From positions 124,001 to 188,000 of the forward strand of contig NZ_PTQY01000005.1 in NCBI RefSeq assembly GCF_002943465.1: a stretch of DNA of 64,000 nt, written 5' to 3'. Both the position numbers and the translations under genes were made by a program. The notes under the pieces are model-generated. The model made no database searches. It was not told the origin of the DNA and saw nothing but the letters and a program-made list of their open reading frames with translations. Every line of letters starts with the position of its first letter. The first letter of the stretch is position 1. Origin of the DNA: Rhodoferax sp. TS-BS-61-7. Its GTDB lineage: Bacteria > Pseudomonadota > Gammaproteobacteria > Burkholderiales > Burkholderiaceae_C. Of the stretch, positions 36,648 through 47,870 are shown piece by piece.

Positions 36648-38587
36648 ACGAACACGAAGCACACCTGCCCGGCGAACACCCCGCAGCGTCCACCCAGGAC
36701 GGCGGGGTGGAGCCGCGTGTGCACGAGGGACTGCCGCCCGAAGAGGTCCAGGAGCCTGTGTCCGATGCCGCTTCGGTGACGGTGCCAGAACTGGCGGATG
36801 CGCCCACAGCGTCGGAGGCGCCTGAGGTATTGGCGTCTGCGGCGCAGGCCGTACCGCTGGCGGCAGAACCTGTCAAAGAGGCCCGTGGTCTGCCCACCAC
36901 GCTGACGGCCGCGCGCGACGCCGCAGCCTTTGTGGCGCAGATTTTTGCCGATGTGCAGGCAGACAAGGCCGAGCCCACGCTGCAGGCTGACGCCGCCGTG
37001 GCGCCTGCTGATGAGAGTTCGCCCGACGCGGGCCCTGACGCCGTGCCGGCAGCGGCTGATGCCCCCTTTGCGCCGCTGGCCGGCCAGCACGTTCTGATCC
37101 TGGGCCTGGGTGCATCAGGTCTGGCCATGGCGCGCTGGTGTGCCCGCACCGGTGCGGCCAGCATCACCGTGGCCGACACGCGCAACGCGCCGCCCCAACT
37201 GGCCACGCTGCAACAAGAATTGCCCCTCGTGCGTTTTGTGCCCGGCGCCTTCTCCGCAGCCCTGGTGGAGGGCCAGACCCTGCACGCCGTGTACCGTTCG
37301 CCGGGTTTGAGTTCGGACGAGATTGCTCCTGTTTTAGGAGCTGCTCGCGCAATAGGGATCTATGTTGGAGGCGAATTGGGCTTGTATGCCATGGCCTTGC
37401 AGGCCTTGCACAGCGCCCAGGGTTATGCCCCCGCGGTGTTGGCCATCACCGGCACCAATGGCAAAACCACCGTCACCTCGCTCACCGGCCAACTGGTGGC
37501 CCATGCGGGCAAAACCGTGGCCGTGGCCGGCAACATTGGCCCCACGCTGCTGGACACGCTGTCGGGCCACCTCGATGCCAACACCCTGCCCGAAGTCTGG
37601 GTGCTGGAGTTGTCCAGCTTTCAGCTGGACGGCGTGACTGGTTTTGAGCCCACAGCGGCCGTGGTGCTCAACGTGACGCAGGACCACCTGGACTGGCACG
37701 GCAGCATGCCAGCCTATGCCGAGGCCAAGTCCCGCATCTTTGGCCAGCAGGGCCTGATGGTGCTGAACCGCGACGATGCGGCCGTGATGGCCATGCTGCC
37801 AGAGCCGGTGCGCGTCAAGCTGCAGCGCCCGCAGGAGCGCGCCCACGTCACCTTTGGCAGCGACATGCCCCAGCGCCCCGGCGACTTTGGACTGGAAGAA
37901 GTCAACGGCATGGTCTGGCTGGTGCGTGCGCTGGAGGCCGACGAAACCCGCCGCAAGCGCAAGGAGGAAGCCGAAGAGTTGCACTTCCAGCGCCTGATGC
38001 CGGCCGACGCACTGCGCATCCGTGGCCGCCACAACGCCAGCAATGCGCTGGCCGCCTTGGCGCTGTGCGCCGCAGCAGGCTGTGCACTGGGCCCCATTTT
38101 GTTTGGCCTGCGCGAGTACCGCGGCGAGCCGCACCGCGTGGAGCCCATTGGCATCCTCAACGACGTGGAGTTTTTTGACGACAGCAAGGGCACCAATGTG
38201 GGTGCCACCGTGGCCGCCTTGCAGGGCCTTGGGGCCGACCGCAAGCTGGTGGTGATTCTGGGCGGCGAGGGCAAGGGCCAGGACTTCACGCCGCTGGCCG
38301 CACCGCTGGCCCGCTACGCACGTGCCGTGGTGCTGATCGGCCGCGATGCGCCGCTGATCCGCGAGGCGATTGTGTCGGCCGAGGTGCCGCTGGTCGATGC
38401 CGATTCGATGGAAGCCGCCGTGACCCTGGCCAACGCCCGCGCCCATGCGGGGGACGCGGTGTTGATGTCACCGGCCTGCGCCAGTTTTGACATGTTCAAG
38501 AACTACGAACACCGCGCCCAGGTCTTCTGTGCCGCGGTGAAAGAGCTGGCCCTGTCCAGCGGTGTGGACATGGAGCACCTGGCATGA
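36644..38587 (+). CDS. murD: UDP-MurNAc-L-Ala:D-Glu ligase with long N-terminal extension
   Basis: 647 residues, about 150-200 longer than usual. Residues 1-144 are acidic, Ala/Pro/Glu-rich and probably disordered; the enzyme proper begins at [15 protein letters not shown] (residue 145). P-loop [22 protein letters not shown] and the C-terminal [10 protein letters not shown] confirm MurD. A second insertion, rich in Glu/Arg/Lys (about 405-440), lies before [13 protein letters not shown], and a family A repeat encodes part of about residues 227-241 ([10 protein letters not shown]). The start at 36644 overlaps the mraY stop, which makes the extension very likely translated. Confidence 0.94.
   Translation: MNEHEAHLPGEHPAASTQDGGVEPRVHEGLPPEEVQEPVSDAASVTVPELADAPTASEAPEVLASAAQAVPLAAEPVKEARGLPTTLTAARDAAAFVAQIFADVQADKAEPTLQADAAVAPADESSPDAGPDAVPAAADAPFAPLAGQHVLILGLGASGLAMARWCARTGAASITVADTRNAPPQLATLQQELPLVRFVPGAFSAALVEGQTLHAVYRSPGLSSDEIAPVLGAARAIGIYVGGELGLYAMALQALHSAQGYAPAVLAITGTNGKTTVTSLTGQLVAHAGKTVAVAGNIGPTLLDTLSGHLDANTLPEVWVLELSSFQLDGVTGFEPTAAVVLNVTQDHLDWHGSMPAYAEAKSRIFGQQGLMVLNRDDAAVMAMLPEPVRVKLQRPQERAHVTFGSDMPQRPGDFGLEEVNGMVWLVRALEADETRRKRKEEAEELHFQRLMPADALRIRGRHNASNALAALALCAAAGCALGPILFGLREYRGEPHRVEPIGILNDVEFFDDSKGTNVGATVAALQGLGADRKLVVILGGEGKGQDFTPLAAPLARYARAVVLIGRDAPLIREAIVSAEVPLVDADSMEAAVTLANARAHAGDAVLMSPACASFDMFKNYEHRAQVFCAAVKELALSSGVDMEHLA
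37323..37366 (-). repeat. Dispersed repeat family A, copy 8 (inside murD)
   Basis: Plus strand: TTGCTCCTGTTTTAGGAGC, core TGCTCGCGCAATAGGG, then ATCTATG. In frame, giving GAARAIG. Confidence 0.8.
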
Positions 38588-39840
38588 CCGCCTTGCGCCA
38601 AACCCTGATGGGCTGGTTCAGCCCCAAGGCCGATGGGGCCTCGGGCGCCTTGCCGGTGCGCCTGGGCGGGCGTGGCTCGTTTGCGGCCAACACCACCCCC
38701 ACGCAGGTGAAAGGGTTCGACCAGCCGCTGGTGTGGGTCACCGTGGCCTTGTTGCTGTGGGGCTTGGTCATGGTGTATTCGGCATCGATTGCCATGCCCG
38801 ACAACCCCAAGTTTTCCAACTACGCCCACACCCACTTTGTGGTGCGGCATTCGTTCTCCATCATGGTGGCGTTTGTGGCCGCGTTGATCGCCTTCCAGTT
38901 CCCCATGCAGACCTGGGAGAAGCTGGCACCCTGGCTGTTTGTGCTGTCGCTGGTGCTGTTGATTGCCGTGCTGATGCCGTTTATTGGCAAGGGCGTGAAC
39001 GGTGCCCGCCGCTGGATCTCGCTGGGCGTCATGAACTTCCAGCCGTCCGAGCTGGCCAAGTTTGCCGTGCTGCTGTATGCGGCCGACTACATGGTGCGCA
39101 AGATGGACGTGAAGGAGCGTTTCTTCCGCGCAGTGGCCCCGATGGCGGTGGCGGTGGCGGTGATTGGCCTGCTGCTGCTGGCTGAGCCCGACATGGGCGC
39201 CTTCATGGTGATTGCCGTGATCGCCATGGGCATCCTGTTCCTGGGCGGCGTGAATGCCCGCATGTTTTTCCTGATGGCCACGCTGATGGTGATGATTTTT
39301 GCCGTCGTAATTGCCACCTCCGAATGGCGGCGCGAGCGCATTTTTGCCTACTTGAATCCCTGGGACGAAAAGCTGACGCTGGGCAAGGGTTACCAGTTGT
39401 CGCACTCTTTGATCGCGATTGGTCGCGGTGAGGTGTTTGGCGTGGGCCTGGGCGGCAGCGTCGAGAAACTGCACTGGTTGCCCGAAGCCCACACCGACTT
39501 TTTGCTGGCCGTGATTGGCGAAGAGTTCGGCCTGATCGGAGTGGTTGTGGTCATCGGCCTGTTCCTGTGGCTCACGCGCCGGATCATGCACATCGGCCGC
39601 CAGGCCATCGCGCTGGACCGCGTGTTTGCCGGTCTGGTGGCGCAGGGTGTGGGCATCTGGATGGGCTTCCAGGCCTTTATCAACATGGGTGTGAACTTGG
39701 GCGCGCTGCCCACCAAGGGCTTGACCCTGCCACTGATGAGTTACGGCGGATCGGCCATCTTGCTGAACCTGGTGGCGATTGCGGTGGTGCTGCGCGTGGA
39801 CTATGAGAATAGACAATTGATGCACGGGGGGCGCGTATGA
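38584..39840 (+). CDS. ftsW: Septal peptidoglycan polymerase FtsW
   Basis: 418 residues, SEDS family with about ten membrane helices after a 45-residue cytoplasmic N-terminus. [54 protein letters not shown] are the expected SEDS stretches; the Asp of AEPDMG is the catalytic region. Partner of FtsI. ATGA overlap with murD, and with murG at the other end. Confidence 0.97.
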   Translation: MTALRQTLMGWFSPKADGASGALPVRLGGRGSFAANTTPTQVKGFDQPLVWVTVALLLWGLVMVYSASIAMPDNPKFSNYAHTHFVVRHSFSIMVAFVAALIAFQFPMQTWEKLAPWLFVLSLVLLIAVLMPFIGKGVNGARRWISLGVMNFQPSELAKFAVLLYAADYMVRKMDVKERFFRAVAPMAVAVAVIGLLLLAEPDMGAFMVIAVIAMGILFLGGVNARMFFLMATLMVMIFAVVIATSEWRRERIFAYLNPWDEKLTLGKGYQLSHSLIAIGRGEVFGVGLGGSVEKLHWLPEAHTDFLLAVIGEEFGLIGVVVVIGLFLWLTRRIMHIGRQAIALDRVFAGLVAQGVGIWMGFQAFINMGVNLGALPTKGLTLPLMSYGGSAILLNLVAIAVVLRVDYENRQLMHGGRV

Positions 39841-40901
39841 CGCAGAAGTGCGCCCTCATCATGGCCGGCGGCACGGGTGGCCACATCTTCCCCGGCCTGG
39901 CCGTGGCGCAGGCCTTGCGGGATAAGGGCTGGCGCGTGCACTGGCTGGGCGCGCCCGGCAGCATGGAAAGCCGTATCGTCCCTGCCCGCGGCATTCCGCT
40001 GGAGCTGGTGGATTTTGGCGGGGTGCGTGGCAAGGGGCTCACCACCTTGGCGCTGTTGCCCTTCAAGCTGCTGCGCGCCTTCTGGCAGAGCCTGCAGGTG
40101 GTGCGCCGCGTGAAGCCCGATGTGGTGGTGGGTCTGGGTGGCTACATCACCTTCCCCGGCGGCATGATGGGCGTGCTCTGCGGCAAACCCCTGGTGCTGC
40201 ACGAGCAAAACTCCGTGGCTGGCATGGCCAACAAGGTGCTGGCCGGCGTGGCGGATCGTGTGTTTGCCGCTTTCCCGAACGTGCTGAAAAAAGCTGAGTG
40301 GGTAGGCAACCCGCTGCGTACCGAGTTTTTGAACCTGCCCGCACCCGATGCGCGTTTTGCCGGCCGCAGTGGTCCGCTCAAGGTGTTGGTGGTGGGCGGC
40401 AGCCTGGGGGCGCGCGCGCTCAACACCATGGTGCCGCTGGCACTGGCGCTGATCCCCGAAGCGCAGCGCCCCGTGGTGACGCACCAGGCCGGCGAGAAAC
40501 AGATCGACGAGCTGCGCGCCAACTATGCTGCTGCCGGCGTGTTGGCCACACTGACCCCATTCATCGACAACACGGCCCAGGCGTTTGCCGATGCCGACCT
40601 GGTGATCTGCCGCGCCGGCGCCAGCACCGTGACCGAGATTGCCGCCGTGGGCGCCGCCGCCGTGTTTGTGCCTTTCCCCGCTGCGGTGGACGACCACCAG
40701 ACCTTCAACGCCCGCTTCCTGGTCGACCAGGGTGGCGGCTGGCTGCTGCCCCAGGCGGAGATGACACCCGAGGCATTGGCCACATTGCTACAGAAAACAG
40801 AGCGCCCCGCGCTGATTCAACGGGGGCTAGAGGCCAAAAAGATGCAAAAACTGAATGCCACCGAAGCGGTGGTGGCTGCCTGCGAGGAGCTCGCAACATG
40901 A
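39837..40901 (+). CDS. murG: UDP-GlcNAc transferase MurG (lipid II synthesis)
   Basis: 354 residues, GT-B fold. [14 protein letters not shown] near the start, [19 protein letters not shown] and the UDP-binding [13 protein letters not shown] are diagnostic. Acts at the inner face of the membrane to convert lipid I to lipid II. The end of the gene carries a short match to the tail of repeat family A (40821-40836). Confidence 0.97.
   Translation: MTQKCALIMAGGTGGHIFPGLAVAQALRDKGWRVHWLGAPGSMESRIVPARGIPLELVDFGGVRGKGLTTLALLPFKLLRAFWQSLQVVRRVKPDVVVGLGGYITFPGGMMGVLCGKPLVLHEQNSVAGMANKVLAGVADRVFAAFPNVLKKAEWVGNPLRTEFLNLPAPDARFAGRSGPLKVLVVGGSLGARALNTMVPLALALIPEAQRPVVTHQAGEKQIDELRANYAAAGVLATLTPFIDNTAQAFADADLVICRAGASTVTEIAAVGAAAVFVPFPAAVDDHQTFNARFLVDQGGGWLLPQAEMTPEALATLLQKTERPALIQRGLEAKKMQKLNATEAVVAACEELAT
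40821..40836 (-). repeat. Fragment of dispersed repeat family A (in murG)
   Basis: CGGGGGCTAGAGGCC matches the outer arm of family A copies, but the core is missing. Could be a relic or chance. Confidence 0.4.
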
Positions 40902-42325
40902 AACACGCCGTCAAGCACATTCATTTCGTCGGTGTCGGTGGCTCCGGCATGTCCGGCATTGCCGAGGTGCTGAGCAACCTGGGCTACGTCATTTCGGGCT
41001 CCGACCTGGCCGACAACGCCACCACCCAGCGCCTCGCGGCATTGGGCATCACAACGTACGTAGGCCACGCAGCCGACAACGTGGCGGGGGCCGATGCGGT
41101 GGTCACGTCTACCGCCGTGCAGTCGGACAACCCCGAAGTCATCCGCGCCCGCGAGATGAAGATTCCCATCGTGCCGCGTGCGCTGATGTTGGCGGAGCTG
41201 ATGCGCCTCAAGCAGGGCATTGCCATTGCCGGCACCCACGGCAAAACCACCACCACCAGCCTGGTGGCCAGTGTGTTGGCCGAGGCCGGGCTGGACCCTA
41301 CCTTTGTGATTGGCGGCCGCCTGAACAGTGCCGGTGCCAACGCCCGCTTGGGCAGTGGTGACTACATCGTGGTGGAAGCCGACGAAAGTGATGCGTCCTT
41401 CCTGAACCTGCTGCCCGTGATGGCCGTGGTGACCAATATCGACGCCGACCACATGGAAACTTATGGTCACGACTTCGGCAAGCTCAAAAAAGCCTTTGTT
41501 GATTTCCTGCACCGCATGCCGTTTTACGGCGCCGCCATCCTCTGTACCGATGACGCCGCTGTGCGCGACATCTGTGAACAGGTTACGTGCCCCATCACCA
41601 GCTACGGCTTCAACGAAGAAGCCGAAGTGCGCGCCGTGAACGTACGTGCCGTGGGTGGGCAGATGCACTTCACGGTGCAGCGCCGCAACGGCGTGGTGCT
41701 GCCCGACCTGGAGGTGGTGCTGAACCTGCCCGGTCTGCACAACGTGCTCAACGCGCTGTCGGCCATTGCCGTGGCGGTGGAGCTCAACATTCCTGATGCG
41801 GCCGTGGTCAAGGCGCTGGCCGAGTTCAAGGGCGTGGGCCGCCGCTTCCAGCGGTATGGCGATCTGCCCTTGCCCCAGGGCGGCACGGTCACCGTCATCG
41901 ACGACTACGGCCACCACCCGGTCGAAATGGCGGCCACGCTGGCTGCTGCACGCGGGGCCTTCCCGGGGCGCCGCCTGGTACTGGCCTTCCAGCCGCACCG
42001 CTACACCCGCACGCGGGACTGTTTTGAAGACTTTGTGAAGGTGATTGGCGCGGGCGCCGACGCCGTGCTGTTGGCCGAGGTCTATGCCGCAGGTGAAGCT
42101 CCCATCGTGGCGGCCGATGGCCGTTCGCTGGCGCGCGCGCTGCGTATCGGCGGCAAGGTGGAGCCGATCTTTGTGGACGAAATTGCCGCGATGCCGCAGG
42201 CCGCGATCGACAACGCCCGCGACGGCGATGTGCTGGTGTGTATGGGCGCCGGGTCGATTGGTGCCGTACCCGGAAAAATTGCTGACATGCTACAAAAACA
42301 GGAGCTGCTCGCGCAGAAGGGATAA
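40898..42325 (+). CDS. murC: UDP-N-acetylmuramate:L-alanine ligase
   Basis: 475 residues. [17 protein letters not shown] at the start, P-loop [22 protein letters not shown] and DDYGHHPVE are MurC-specific. Adds the first residue of the stem peptide. Start ATGA overlaps murG. The last dozen codons ([12 protein letters not shown]) are encoded by a family A repeat that runs on into the ddl start. Confidence 0.97.
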   Translation: MKHAVKHIHFVGVGGSGMSGIAEVLSNLGYVISGSDLADNATTQRLAALGITTYVGHAADNVAGADAVVTSTAVQSDNPEVIRAREMKIPIVPRALMLAELMRLKQGIAIAGTHGKTTTTSLVASVLAEAGLDPTFVIGGRLNSAGANARLGSGDYIVVEADESDASFLNLLPVMAVVTNIDADHMETYGHDFGKLKKAFVDFLHRMPFYGAAILCTDDAAVRDICEQVTCPITSYGFNEEAEVRAVNVRAVGGQMHFTVQRRNGVVLPDLEVVLNLPGLHNVLNALSAIAVAVELNIPDAAVVKALAEFKGVGRRFQRYGDLPLPQGGTVTVIDDYGHHPVEMAATLAAARGAFPGRRLVLAFQPHRYTRTRDCFEDFVKVIGAGADAVLLAEVYAAGEAPIVAADGRSLARALRIGGKVEPIFVDEIAAMPQAAIDNARDGDVLVCMGAGSIGAVPGKIADMLQKQELLAQKG

Positions 42326-42338
42326 GGGCTATGGGCCA
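42289..42338 (-). repeat. Dispersed repeat family A, copy 9 (murC end / ddl start)
   Basis: Plus strand: GCTACAAAAACAGGAGC, core TGCTCGCGCAGAAGG, then GATAAGGGCTA. It supplies the murC C-terminus, its stop, and the purine-rich stretch and ATG region used by ddl. Confidence 0.85.
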
Positions 42339-43284
42339 AAATCATTCAAATTTGGGCAAGGTGGCTGTGCTGATGGGCGGCGCCTCGGCGGAGCGTGAGG
42401 TGTCGCTCATGTCGGGTAGTGGCGTGCTCAAGGCGCTGCAGTCCAAGGGGGTGGACGCGCATGCGTTCGACCCGTCCCAGCGTCCGCTGGATGATCTGAA
42501 GCGCGAAGGTTTTGCGCGCTGTTTCATCGCGCTGCATGGCCGTTTTGGTGAAGACGGCACGGTGCAGGGTGCGCTCGAATTGCTGGGCATTCCCTACACC
42601 GGCTCGGGCGTCATGGCGTCCGCCATCTCCATGGACAAGGTCATGACCAAGCGCATCTGGCGCTTCGAGGGGCTGTCCACGCCGGCCTGGCAGCAGGTCA
42701 GCAGTGCGGCGCAAACCCATGCGGCGTTTGCCGCCCTGGGCGCGCCCATGATCGTGAAGCCTGCGCGTGAAGGGTCTTCCATCGGTTTCACCAAGGTGAT
42801 GTCGGCGGACCAGTGCGATGCGGCTTACGCGCTGGCCTCGCAGCATGACCCCATGGTGCTGTGTGAGCAGTTCATTGCCGGTGATGAGGTGACCTGCCCG
42901 GTGCTGGGCCCCAACGAGCAGCCCGAGGCCTTCCCGGTGATCCGCATCGTGGCGCCCGAGGGCAACTACGACTACCAGAACAAGTACTTCACCGATGTGA
43001 CGCAGTACCTCGTGCCCGCCGGTCTGCCCGACGGCGAGGAGGCGGCGATTCGCGCCTTGGTCAGCAAGGCCTACCAGGTGCTGGGCTGCCGCGGCTGGGC
43101 GCGGGCTGACGTGATGATCGACGCCAAGACACGCACGCCCTACCTGCTGGAGATCAACACCTCGCCGGGCATGACCGGCCACTCGTTGGTGCCCATGTCA
43201 GCCAAGGCCGCCGGCATCAGCTACGAAGACCTGTGTGTGCGTTTGCTGCAAAGTACCAGTACTGACGGGAGCGTATCGAAATGA
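42331..43284 (+). CDS. ddl: D-alanine:D-alanine ligase
   Basis: 317 residues, ATP-grasp enzyme, DdlB-type by place in the dcw cluster. [17 protein letters not shown] at the start, [39 protein letters not shown] and [18 protein letters not shown] contain the ATP, Mg and substrate ligands. The start lies inside a family A repeat, with GGGATAAGGGCT ahead of it. Overlaps ftsQ by ATGA. Confidence 0.97.
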   Translation: MGQNHSNLGKVAVLMGGASAEREVSLMSGSGVLKALQSKGVDAHAFDPSQRPLDDLKREGFARCFIALHGRFGEDGTVQGALELLGIPYTGSGVMASAISMDKVMTKRIWRFEGLSTPAWQQVSSAAQTHAAFAALGAPMIVKPAREGSSIGFTKVMSADQCDAAYALASQHDPMVLCEQFIAGDEVTCPVLGPNEQPEAFPVIRIVAPEGNYDYQNKYFTDVTQYLVPAGLPDGEEAAIRALVSKAYQVLGCRGWARADVMIDAKTRTPYLLEINTSPGMTGHSLVPMSAKAAGISYEDLCVRLLQSTSTDGSVSK

Positions 43285-44066
43285 ACGCTGCTGCGGCTAC
43301 ACCGCTGGACGTCAAACTCATGAACACCACCGCTGCGGTGCTGTTCCTGGCGTTTGCCGGCCTGGCGCTGTTGGCCGCAGGGCGTTGGGTGTCGCGCCTG
43401 CCGGCGTTTGACTTGCAGGGCATCAGCGTGTCGGGTGACATGAACCACAACAACCCGTTGACCCTGCGTGCCAATGTGGCACCCAGTTTGAGCGGCACGT
43501 TCTTCACGGTGGACCTGGCGCGGGTGCGCTCGGCCTTTGAGTCGGTGCCCTGGGTGCGCCGTGCCGTGGTGCGCCGCGAGTTTCCCAACCGCCTGCATGT
43601 GAATCTGCAGGAGCACCAGGCGGTGGCGTACTGGGGGGCGGAGGCTGAATCGCGCTTGATTAACCAGCAGGGGGAGGTGTTTGAGGCCAACGTCGGGGAG
43701 GTCGAGCAAGAGGGCCTGCCGCGCCTCCACGGGCCTGAGGGGCAGAGCGCCGAGGTGTTGGCCATGTATCGCACGCTGGAGCCGCAGTTCGCCACGATGG
43801 AAATGCCGCTGGAGCAGCTGGAGCTGACTGGCCGCGGCAGTTGGCGCGCGCGCCTGGACACTGGTGCCAGCCTGGAGCTGGGCCGCGGCACGGTGGCCGA
43901 GGTGGATACACGCGTGCAACGATTTTTGAAAACCTTGACGCAGGTGACTTCCCGCTACGCACGGCCGCTGCAGGCCGTGGAGTCGGCAGACCTGCGCCAT
44001 GAAAACGGGTATGCCATCAAGCTGCGCGGCGTGAGCACGCTGGTAGCGGATGCGCCCAAAAAGTAG
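43281..44066 (+). CDS. ftsQ: Cell division protein FtsQ
   Basis: 261 residues. Short cytoplasmic part, one membrane segment ([21 protein letters not shown]), then a POTRA domain ([12 protein letters not shown] to about 115) and the beta domain with [23 protein letters not shown]. Scaffold for FtsBL. Coupled to ddl. Confidence 0.95.
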   Translation: MNAAAATPLDVKLMNTTAAVLFLAFAGLALLAAGRWVSRLPAFDLQGISVSGDMNHNNPLTLRANVAPSLSGTFFTVDLARVRSAFESVPWVRRAVVRREFPNRLHVNLQEHQAVAYWGAEAESRLINQQGEVFEANVGEVEQEGLPRLHGPEGQSAEVLAMYRTLEPQFATMEMPLEQLELTGRGSWRARLDTGASLELGRGTVAEVDTRVQRFLKTLTQVTSRYARPLQAVESADLRHENGYAIKLRGVSTLVADAPKK

Positions 44067-44091
44067 CGCACAAGGCATTGCAGGACCACAT

Positions 44092-45321
44092 ATGGCAAAA
44101 GAGTACAAAGATTTGGTAGTCGGTTTGGACATCGGCACCGCCAAGGTGATGGCGGTGGTGGCCGAGGTCATGCCCGGGGGCGAGCTCAAGCTGGCCGGCC
44201 TGGGCATTGCACCCAGCAATGGCCTTAAGCGGGGCGTGGTGGTCAACATCGACGCCACGGTGGCGAGCATCCAGCAGGCCCTGAAAGAGGCCGAGCTGAT
44301 GGCCGACTGCAAGATCAGCCGTGTCTACACCGGCATCACGGGCAGCCATATCCGTGGCATCAACAGCAGTGGCATGGTGGCGGTGAAAGACCGCGAAGTG
44401 ACGCAGGCCGATGTGGCGCGCGTGGTGGAAACCGCCAAGGCGATCAACATCAGCACCGACCAGCGCCTACTGTTGGTGGAGCCACAGGAATTCATCATCG
44501 ACGGCCAGGATGTGCGCGAACCCATTGGCATGAGCGGCATCCGTCTGGAAGCCAAGGTGCATATCGTGACCGGCGCCCAGAGCGCGGCCGAGAACATCAT
44601 CAAGTGTGTGCGCCGCTGTGGTCTGGAAGTCGAGCAGCTCATGCTCAATCCGCTGGCCAGCAGCCTCAGCGTGTTGACCGAAGACGAGCGCGAGCTGGGC
44701 GTAGCACTGGTGGACATTGGCGCGGGTACGACGGATGTGGCGATCTTCACCAACGGTGCAATCCGCCATACCGCTGTGATTCCGATTGCCGGGGACCTGA
44801 TCACCAGCGACATTGCCATGGCACTGCGCACACCGACCAAGGACGCCGAAGAGATCAAGGTCGAGAGCGGCCACGCCAAGCAGTTGCTGGTGGACCCCGA
44901 GGTGCAGGTGGAAGTACCCGGCCTGGGTGACCGCGGCCCGCGCATGCTGAGCCGCCAGGCGCTGGCTGGGGTGATCGAACCGCGCATCGAGGAAATCTTC
45001 AGCCTGGTGAACCAGGTGATGCGCGAGTCGGGCTATGAAGAGGTGTTGTCCAGCGGCATCGTGCTCACCGGCGGCAGCTGCATCATGCCGGGCATGGTCG
45101 AGCTGGGCGAGGACATCTTCCTCAAACCCGTGCGCCGTGGCATTCCCAAATACAACAGCGCGCTGGCTGACATGGTGGCGCAGCCCCGTGCGGCCACCGT
45201 CATGGGCCTGCTGGAAGAAGCCCGCCTGGCCCGCATGCGCGGCTACAAGGTGGCGCAAAAAGCTGGTTCGATGAAAACAGCATTCGGTTCCGTCAAGGAC
45301 TGGTTCGTGGGGAACTTTTAA
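44092..45321 (+). CDS. ftsA: Cell division protein FtsA
   Basis: 409 residues, actin-like ATPase that tethers FtsZ. DLVVGLDIGTAKVMAVV (phosphate 1), VDIGAGTTDVAIF (phosphate 2) and LTGGSCIMPGM (adenosine) are present, with the 1C domain between, and the C-terminal amphipathic helix (FGSVKDWFVGNF) for membrane binding. The ATG at 44092 is the family start; an upstream one at 44050 is within ftsQ. Confidence 0.97.
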   Translation: MAKEYKDLVVGLDIGTAKVMAVVAEVMPGGELKLAGLGIAPSNGLKRGVVVNIDATVASIQQALKEAELMADCKISRVYTGITGSHIRGINSSGMVAVKDREVTQADVARVVETAKAINISTDQRLLLVEPQEFIIDGQDVREPIGMSGIRLEAKVHIVTGAQSAAENIIKCVRRCGLEVEQLMLNPLASSLSVLTEDERELGVALVDIGAGTTDVAIFTNGAIRHTAVIPIAGDLITSDIAMALRTPTKDAEEIKVESGHAKQLLVDPEVQVEVPGLGDRGPRMLSRQALAGVIEPRIEEIFSLVNQVMRESGYEEVLSSGIVLTGGSCIMPGMVELGEDIFLKPVRRGIPKYNSALADMVAQPRAATVMGLLEEARLARMRGYKVAQKAGSMKTAFGSVKDWFVGNF

Positions 45322-45342
45322 CCATGAAACACAGACTTTGGC

Positions 45343-45370
45343 TTGCACGGGGGAGTCCGCCTTCATAAAT
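45343..45370 (+). promoter_or_regulatory. Possible internal promoter before ftsZ
   Basis: TTGCAC at 45343-45348 and ATAAAT at 45365-45370, spacer 16, in the 119-base ftsA-ftsZ gap, which is unusually long and AT-rich for this cluster. ftsZ often has extra promoters; this one is only a visual match. Confidence 0.35.
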
Positions 45371-45440
45371 GAACACGCACCCCCAAACAGATTTACAGAA
45401 CCCAACCCATTCATTCAAATAGTTTTTCAGGAGTAACAAC

Positions 45441-46682
45441 ATGCCAATCGAAATGATCGAAGAAGAAGCGTTTAACCAAGGCACCCAAATCAAGGTCATC
45501 GGCGTGGGCGGTGGCGGCGGTAACGCCGTTGAGCACATGATCCAGACCGCCGTGGGCGGTGTGGAATTCATCTGCGCCAACACCGATGCGCAAGCCCTGT
45601 CCCGCAGCAGCGCGCACAAGACCATCCAGCTGGGTGGCAGTGGTCTGGGCGCCGGCAGCAAACCCGACAAGGGGCGTGAGGCAGCCGATCAGGCCGAGGC
45701 GGACATCCGCACCGCCATCGAAGGCGCGCACATGTTGTTCATCACCGCCGGCATGGGCGGTGGCACCGGTACTGGCGCCGCCCCCGTGATTGCGCGTGTG
45801 GCCAAAGAGATGGGCATCTTGACGGTGGGCGTGGTGACCAAACCCTTCGACTTCGAAGGTGGTCGCCGCATGACCAATGCCGATGCCGGCTTGGCTGAAC
45901 TCGAAGCCAATGTGGATTCGCTGATCGTGGTGCTGAACGAAAAGCTGCTGGAAGTGCTGGGCGACGATGTGAGCCAGGACGAAGCCTTTGCCCATGCCAA
46001 CGACGTGCTGAAAAACGCCGTGGGCGGCATTGCCGAAATCATCAACGTGCCCGGCCATGTGAATGTCGACTTTGAAGACGTGCGCACCGTGATGGGTGAA
46101 CCCGGCAAAGCCATGATGGGCACGGCCGTGGCCAAGGGTCCGGACCGCGCCCGCATCGCCGCCGAACAGGCCGTGGCCTGCCCGCTGCTCGAAGGCATCG
46201 ACCTGTCGGGCGCCAAGGGCGTGTTGGTGCTGATCACCGCGGCCAAGGGCAGCCTCAAGCTGTCCGAGTCCAAGCTGGCGATGAACACCATCCGCGCCTA
46301 CGCATCGCCCGATGCACACGTGATCTACGGCACTGCGTACGACGACTCGTTGGGTGAAGAAATTCGTGTGACCGTGGTCGCTACCGGTTTGAGCCGCCAA
46401 GGCGCGCGCCGCACAGCGCCTCCGCTGCAAGTGCTGCGCACCGGAACCGACAACGTGCCTTTCCACGTGCCCACGCTCAACACCATTGCTTCGCCCTCCG
46501 GCGCCGCAGCGGCCTTGGGTGGCACGGGCCACACGGCCAGCCAGCCCGACTACGGCAGCATGGCCACGCCCAGCGTGTGGCGCACCAACCGCACGCAAGC
46601 CGCAGCCAAGGTGGACGCGTTGTCCAGCGGCGGCATGGATGATTACGAAATCCCTGCCTTTCTCCGTAAACAGGCTGACTGA
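45441..46682 (+). CDS. ftsZ: Cell division GTPase FtsZ
   Basis: 413 residues, tubulin homologue forming the Z-ring. The GTP signature GGGTGTG is at residues 106-112; [14 protein letters not shown] and [19 protein letters not shown] belong to the GTPase core, and after a variable linker the conserved tail peptide [13 protein letters not shown] binds FtsA and ZipA. Good AGGAG ribosome site nine bases ahead of the ATG. Confidence 0.98.
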   Translation: MPIEMIEEEAFNQGTQIKVIGVGGGGGNAVEHMIQTAVGGVEFICANTDAQALSRSSAHKTIQLGGSGLGAGSKPDKGREAADQAEADIRTAIEGAHMLFITAGMGGGTGTGAAPVIARVAKEMGILTVGVVTKPFDFEGGRRMTNADAGLAELEANVDSLIVVLNEKLLEVLGDDVSQDEAFAHANDVLKNAVGGIAEIINVPGHVNVDFEDVRTVMGEPGKAMMGTAVAKGPDRARIAAEQAVACPLLEGIDLSGAKGVLVLITAAKGSLKLSESKLAMNTIRAYASPDAHVIYGTAYDDSLGEEIRVTVVATGLSRQGARRTAPPLQVLRTGTDNVPFHVPTLNTIASPSGAAAALGGTGHTASQPDYGSMATPSVWRTNRTQAAAKVDALSSGGMDDYEIPAFLRKQAD

Positions 46683-46701
46683 AGGTGAATTGGCGCCCCG
46701 G

Positions 46702-46707
46702 TAAAAT
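46702..46707 (+). promoter_or_regulatory. -10-like hexamer TAAAAT before lpxC
   Basis: Seven bases before the GTG at 46715; would allow lpxC transcription independent of ftsZ. Confidence 0.45.
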
Positions 46708-46714
46708 CCAGTCT

Positions 46715-47638
46715 GTGCTGAAACAACGAACTCTCAAATCCCTGACCCGCGCCGTAGGCGTGGGCCTGCACAGTGGCCAGCGTGTGGAAATCACGTTGCG
46801 CCCGGCTGCGCCGGATACGGGCATTGTGTTTCGCCGGGTGGATTTGCCGAACGCGCCGGACATTGTGGTCTCGGCCGAGTCGGTGACCGATACACGCCTG
46901 GCGTCCACGCTGTCCTGCGGCAATGCCAAGGTGCACACGGTGGAACACCTCATGTCGGCCTGCGCCGGCCTGGGGGTGGACAACCTGTTTGTGGACATCA
47001 CGGCCGAAGAGATCCCGATCCTGGACGGTTCTGCCGCCTCGTTTGTGTTCTTGCTGCAAAGTGCGGGCATCGAGATGCAGAACGCGCCGCGCCGCTTCAT
47101 CCGGCTCATCAAACCGGTGGAAGTGCGCGAAGGCGAGGGCGCCAACGAGAAATGGGCGCGCCTGGATCCGTACCACGGCTACAAGCTCAGTTTTGAGATC
47201 GACTTCAACCACCCGGCGGTGGACTCTACCGGTCAGCGCGTGGAGTTTGACCTGAGCACCGGCTCGTATTCGCGTGACATTGCACGCGCCCGCACCTTTG
47301 GTTTTACCAAAGACGTGGAAATGATGCGCTCCAACGGCTTGGCCCTGGGCGGCGGTCTGGACAACGCCATCGTGATGGACGACTACAAGGTGCTGAACGC
47401 CGACGGTCTGCGTTACGACGACGAGTTCGTCAAACACAAGATCCTGGACGCCATGGGCGACCTCTACATCGTGGGCAAGCCCCTGCTGGCGGCCTACAGC
47501 GCGCGCCGCTCCGGCCATGCGCTGAACAACAAGCTGCTGCGCGAGCTGCAGGCCCACCCTGAGTGCTGGGAAGTGGTGACCTTCGAAGACGTCAAACAAG
47601 CGCCCGTGGGCTTTGCCCAGCCCGTGCGAGCTTGGTAA
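46715..47638 (+). CDS. lpxC: UDP-3-O-acyl-N-acetylglucosamine deacetylase
   Basis: 307 residues, committed step of lipid A synthesis. [20 protein letters not shown] at the start fits the family from the GTG at 46715 (an earlier GTG at 46685 would add ten unrelated residues). Zinc ligands lie in HTVEHLMSA and [15 protein letters not shown]. Last gene of the dcw cluster, as in E. coli. Confidence 0.96.
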   Translation: MLKQRTLKSLTRAVGVGLHSGQRVEITLRPAAPDTGIVFRRVDLPNAPDIVVSAESVTDTRLASTLSCGNAKVHTVEHLMSACAGLGVDNLFVDITAEEIPILDGSAASFVFLLQSAGIEMQNAPRRFIRLIKPVEVREGEGANEKWARLDPYHGYKLSFEIDFNHPAVDSTGQRVEFDLSTGSYSRDIARARTFGFTKDVEMMRSNGLALGGGLDNAIVMDDYKVLNADGLRYDDEFVKHKILDAMGDLYIVGKPLLAAYSARRSGHALNNKLLRELQAHPECWEVVTFEDVKQAPVGFAQPVRAW

Positions 47639-47651
47639 GTACCCACTCACC

Positions 47652-47828
47652 ATGCTGCTGTTCCGTTGGCTGATCCTTTTGTGTTTGCTGGGCGCGGCGG
47701 TGTGCTTTGCCTTCTATGTTGGCACCGGAAATCCGCGCTTCAAACACTATGGTTGGGTCACTTTGAAATGGACCCTGCTGGCCGCAGGGGGATTTTTCAC
47801 GGTGCTCATCATGGAGCGGGTTGCATAA
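47652..47828 (+). CDS. Small membrane protein, unknown function
   Basis: 58 residues with two hydrophobic segments (LFRWLILLCLLGAAVCFAFYV and TLKWTLLAAGGFFTVLIM) joined by a short basic loop. Starts 13 bases after lpxC. Not recognised; the length and topology argue for a real small inner-membrane protein. Confidence 0.6.
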   Translation: MLLFRWLILLCLLGAAVCFAFYVGTGNPRFKHYGWVTLKWTLLAAGGFFTVLIMERVA

Positions 47829-47870
47829 TAGGCTCTGCTACCTCTGGCCCTGCCGCGAAAGGATTGCCCC

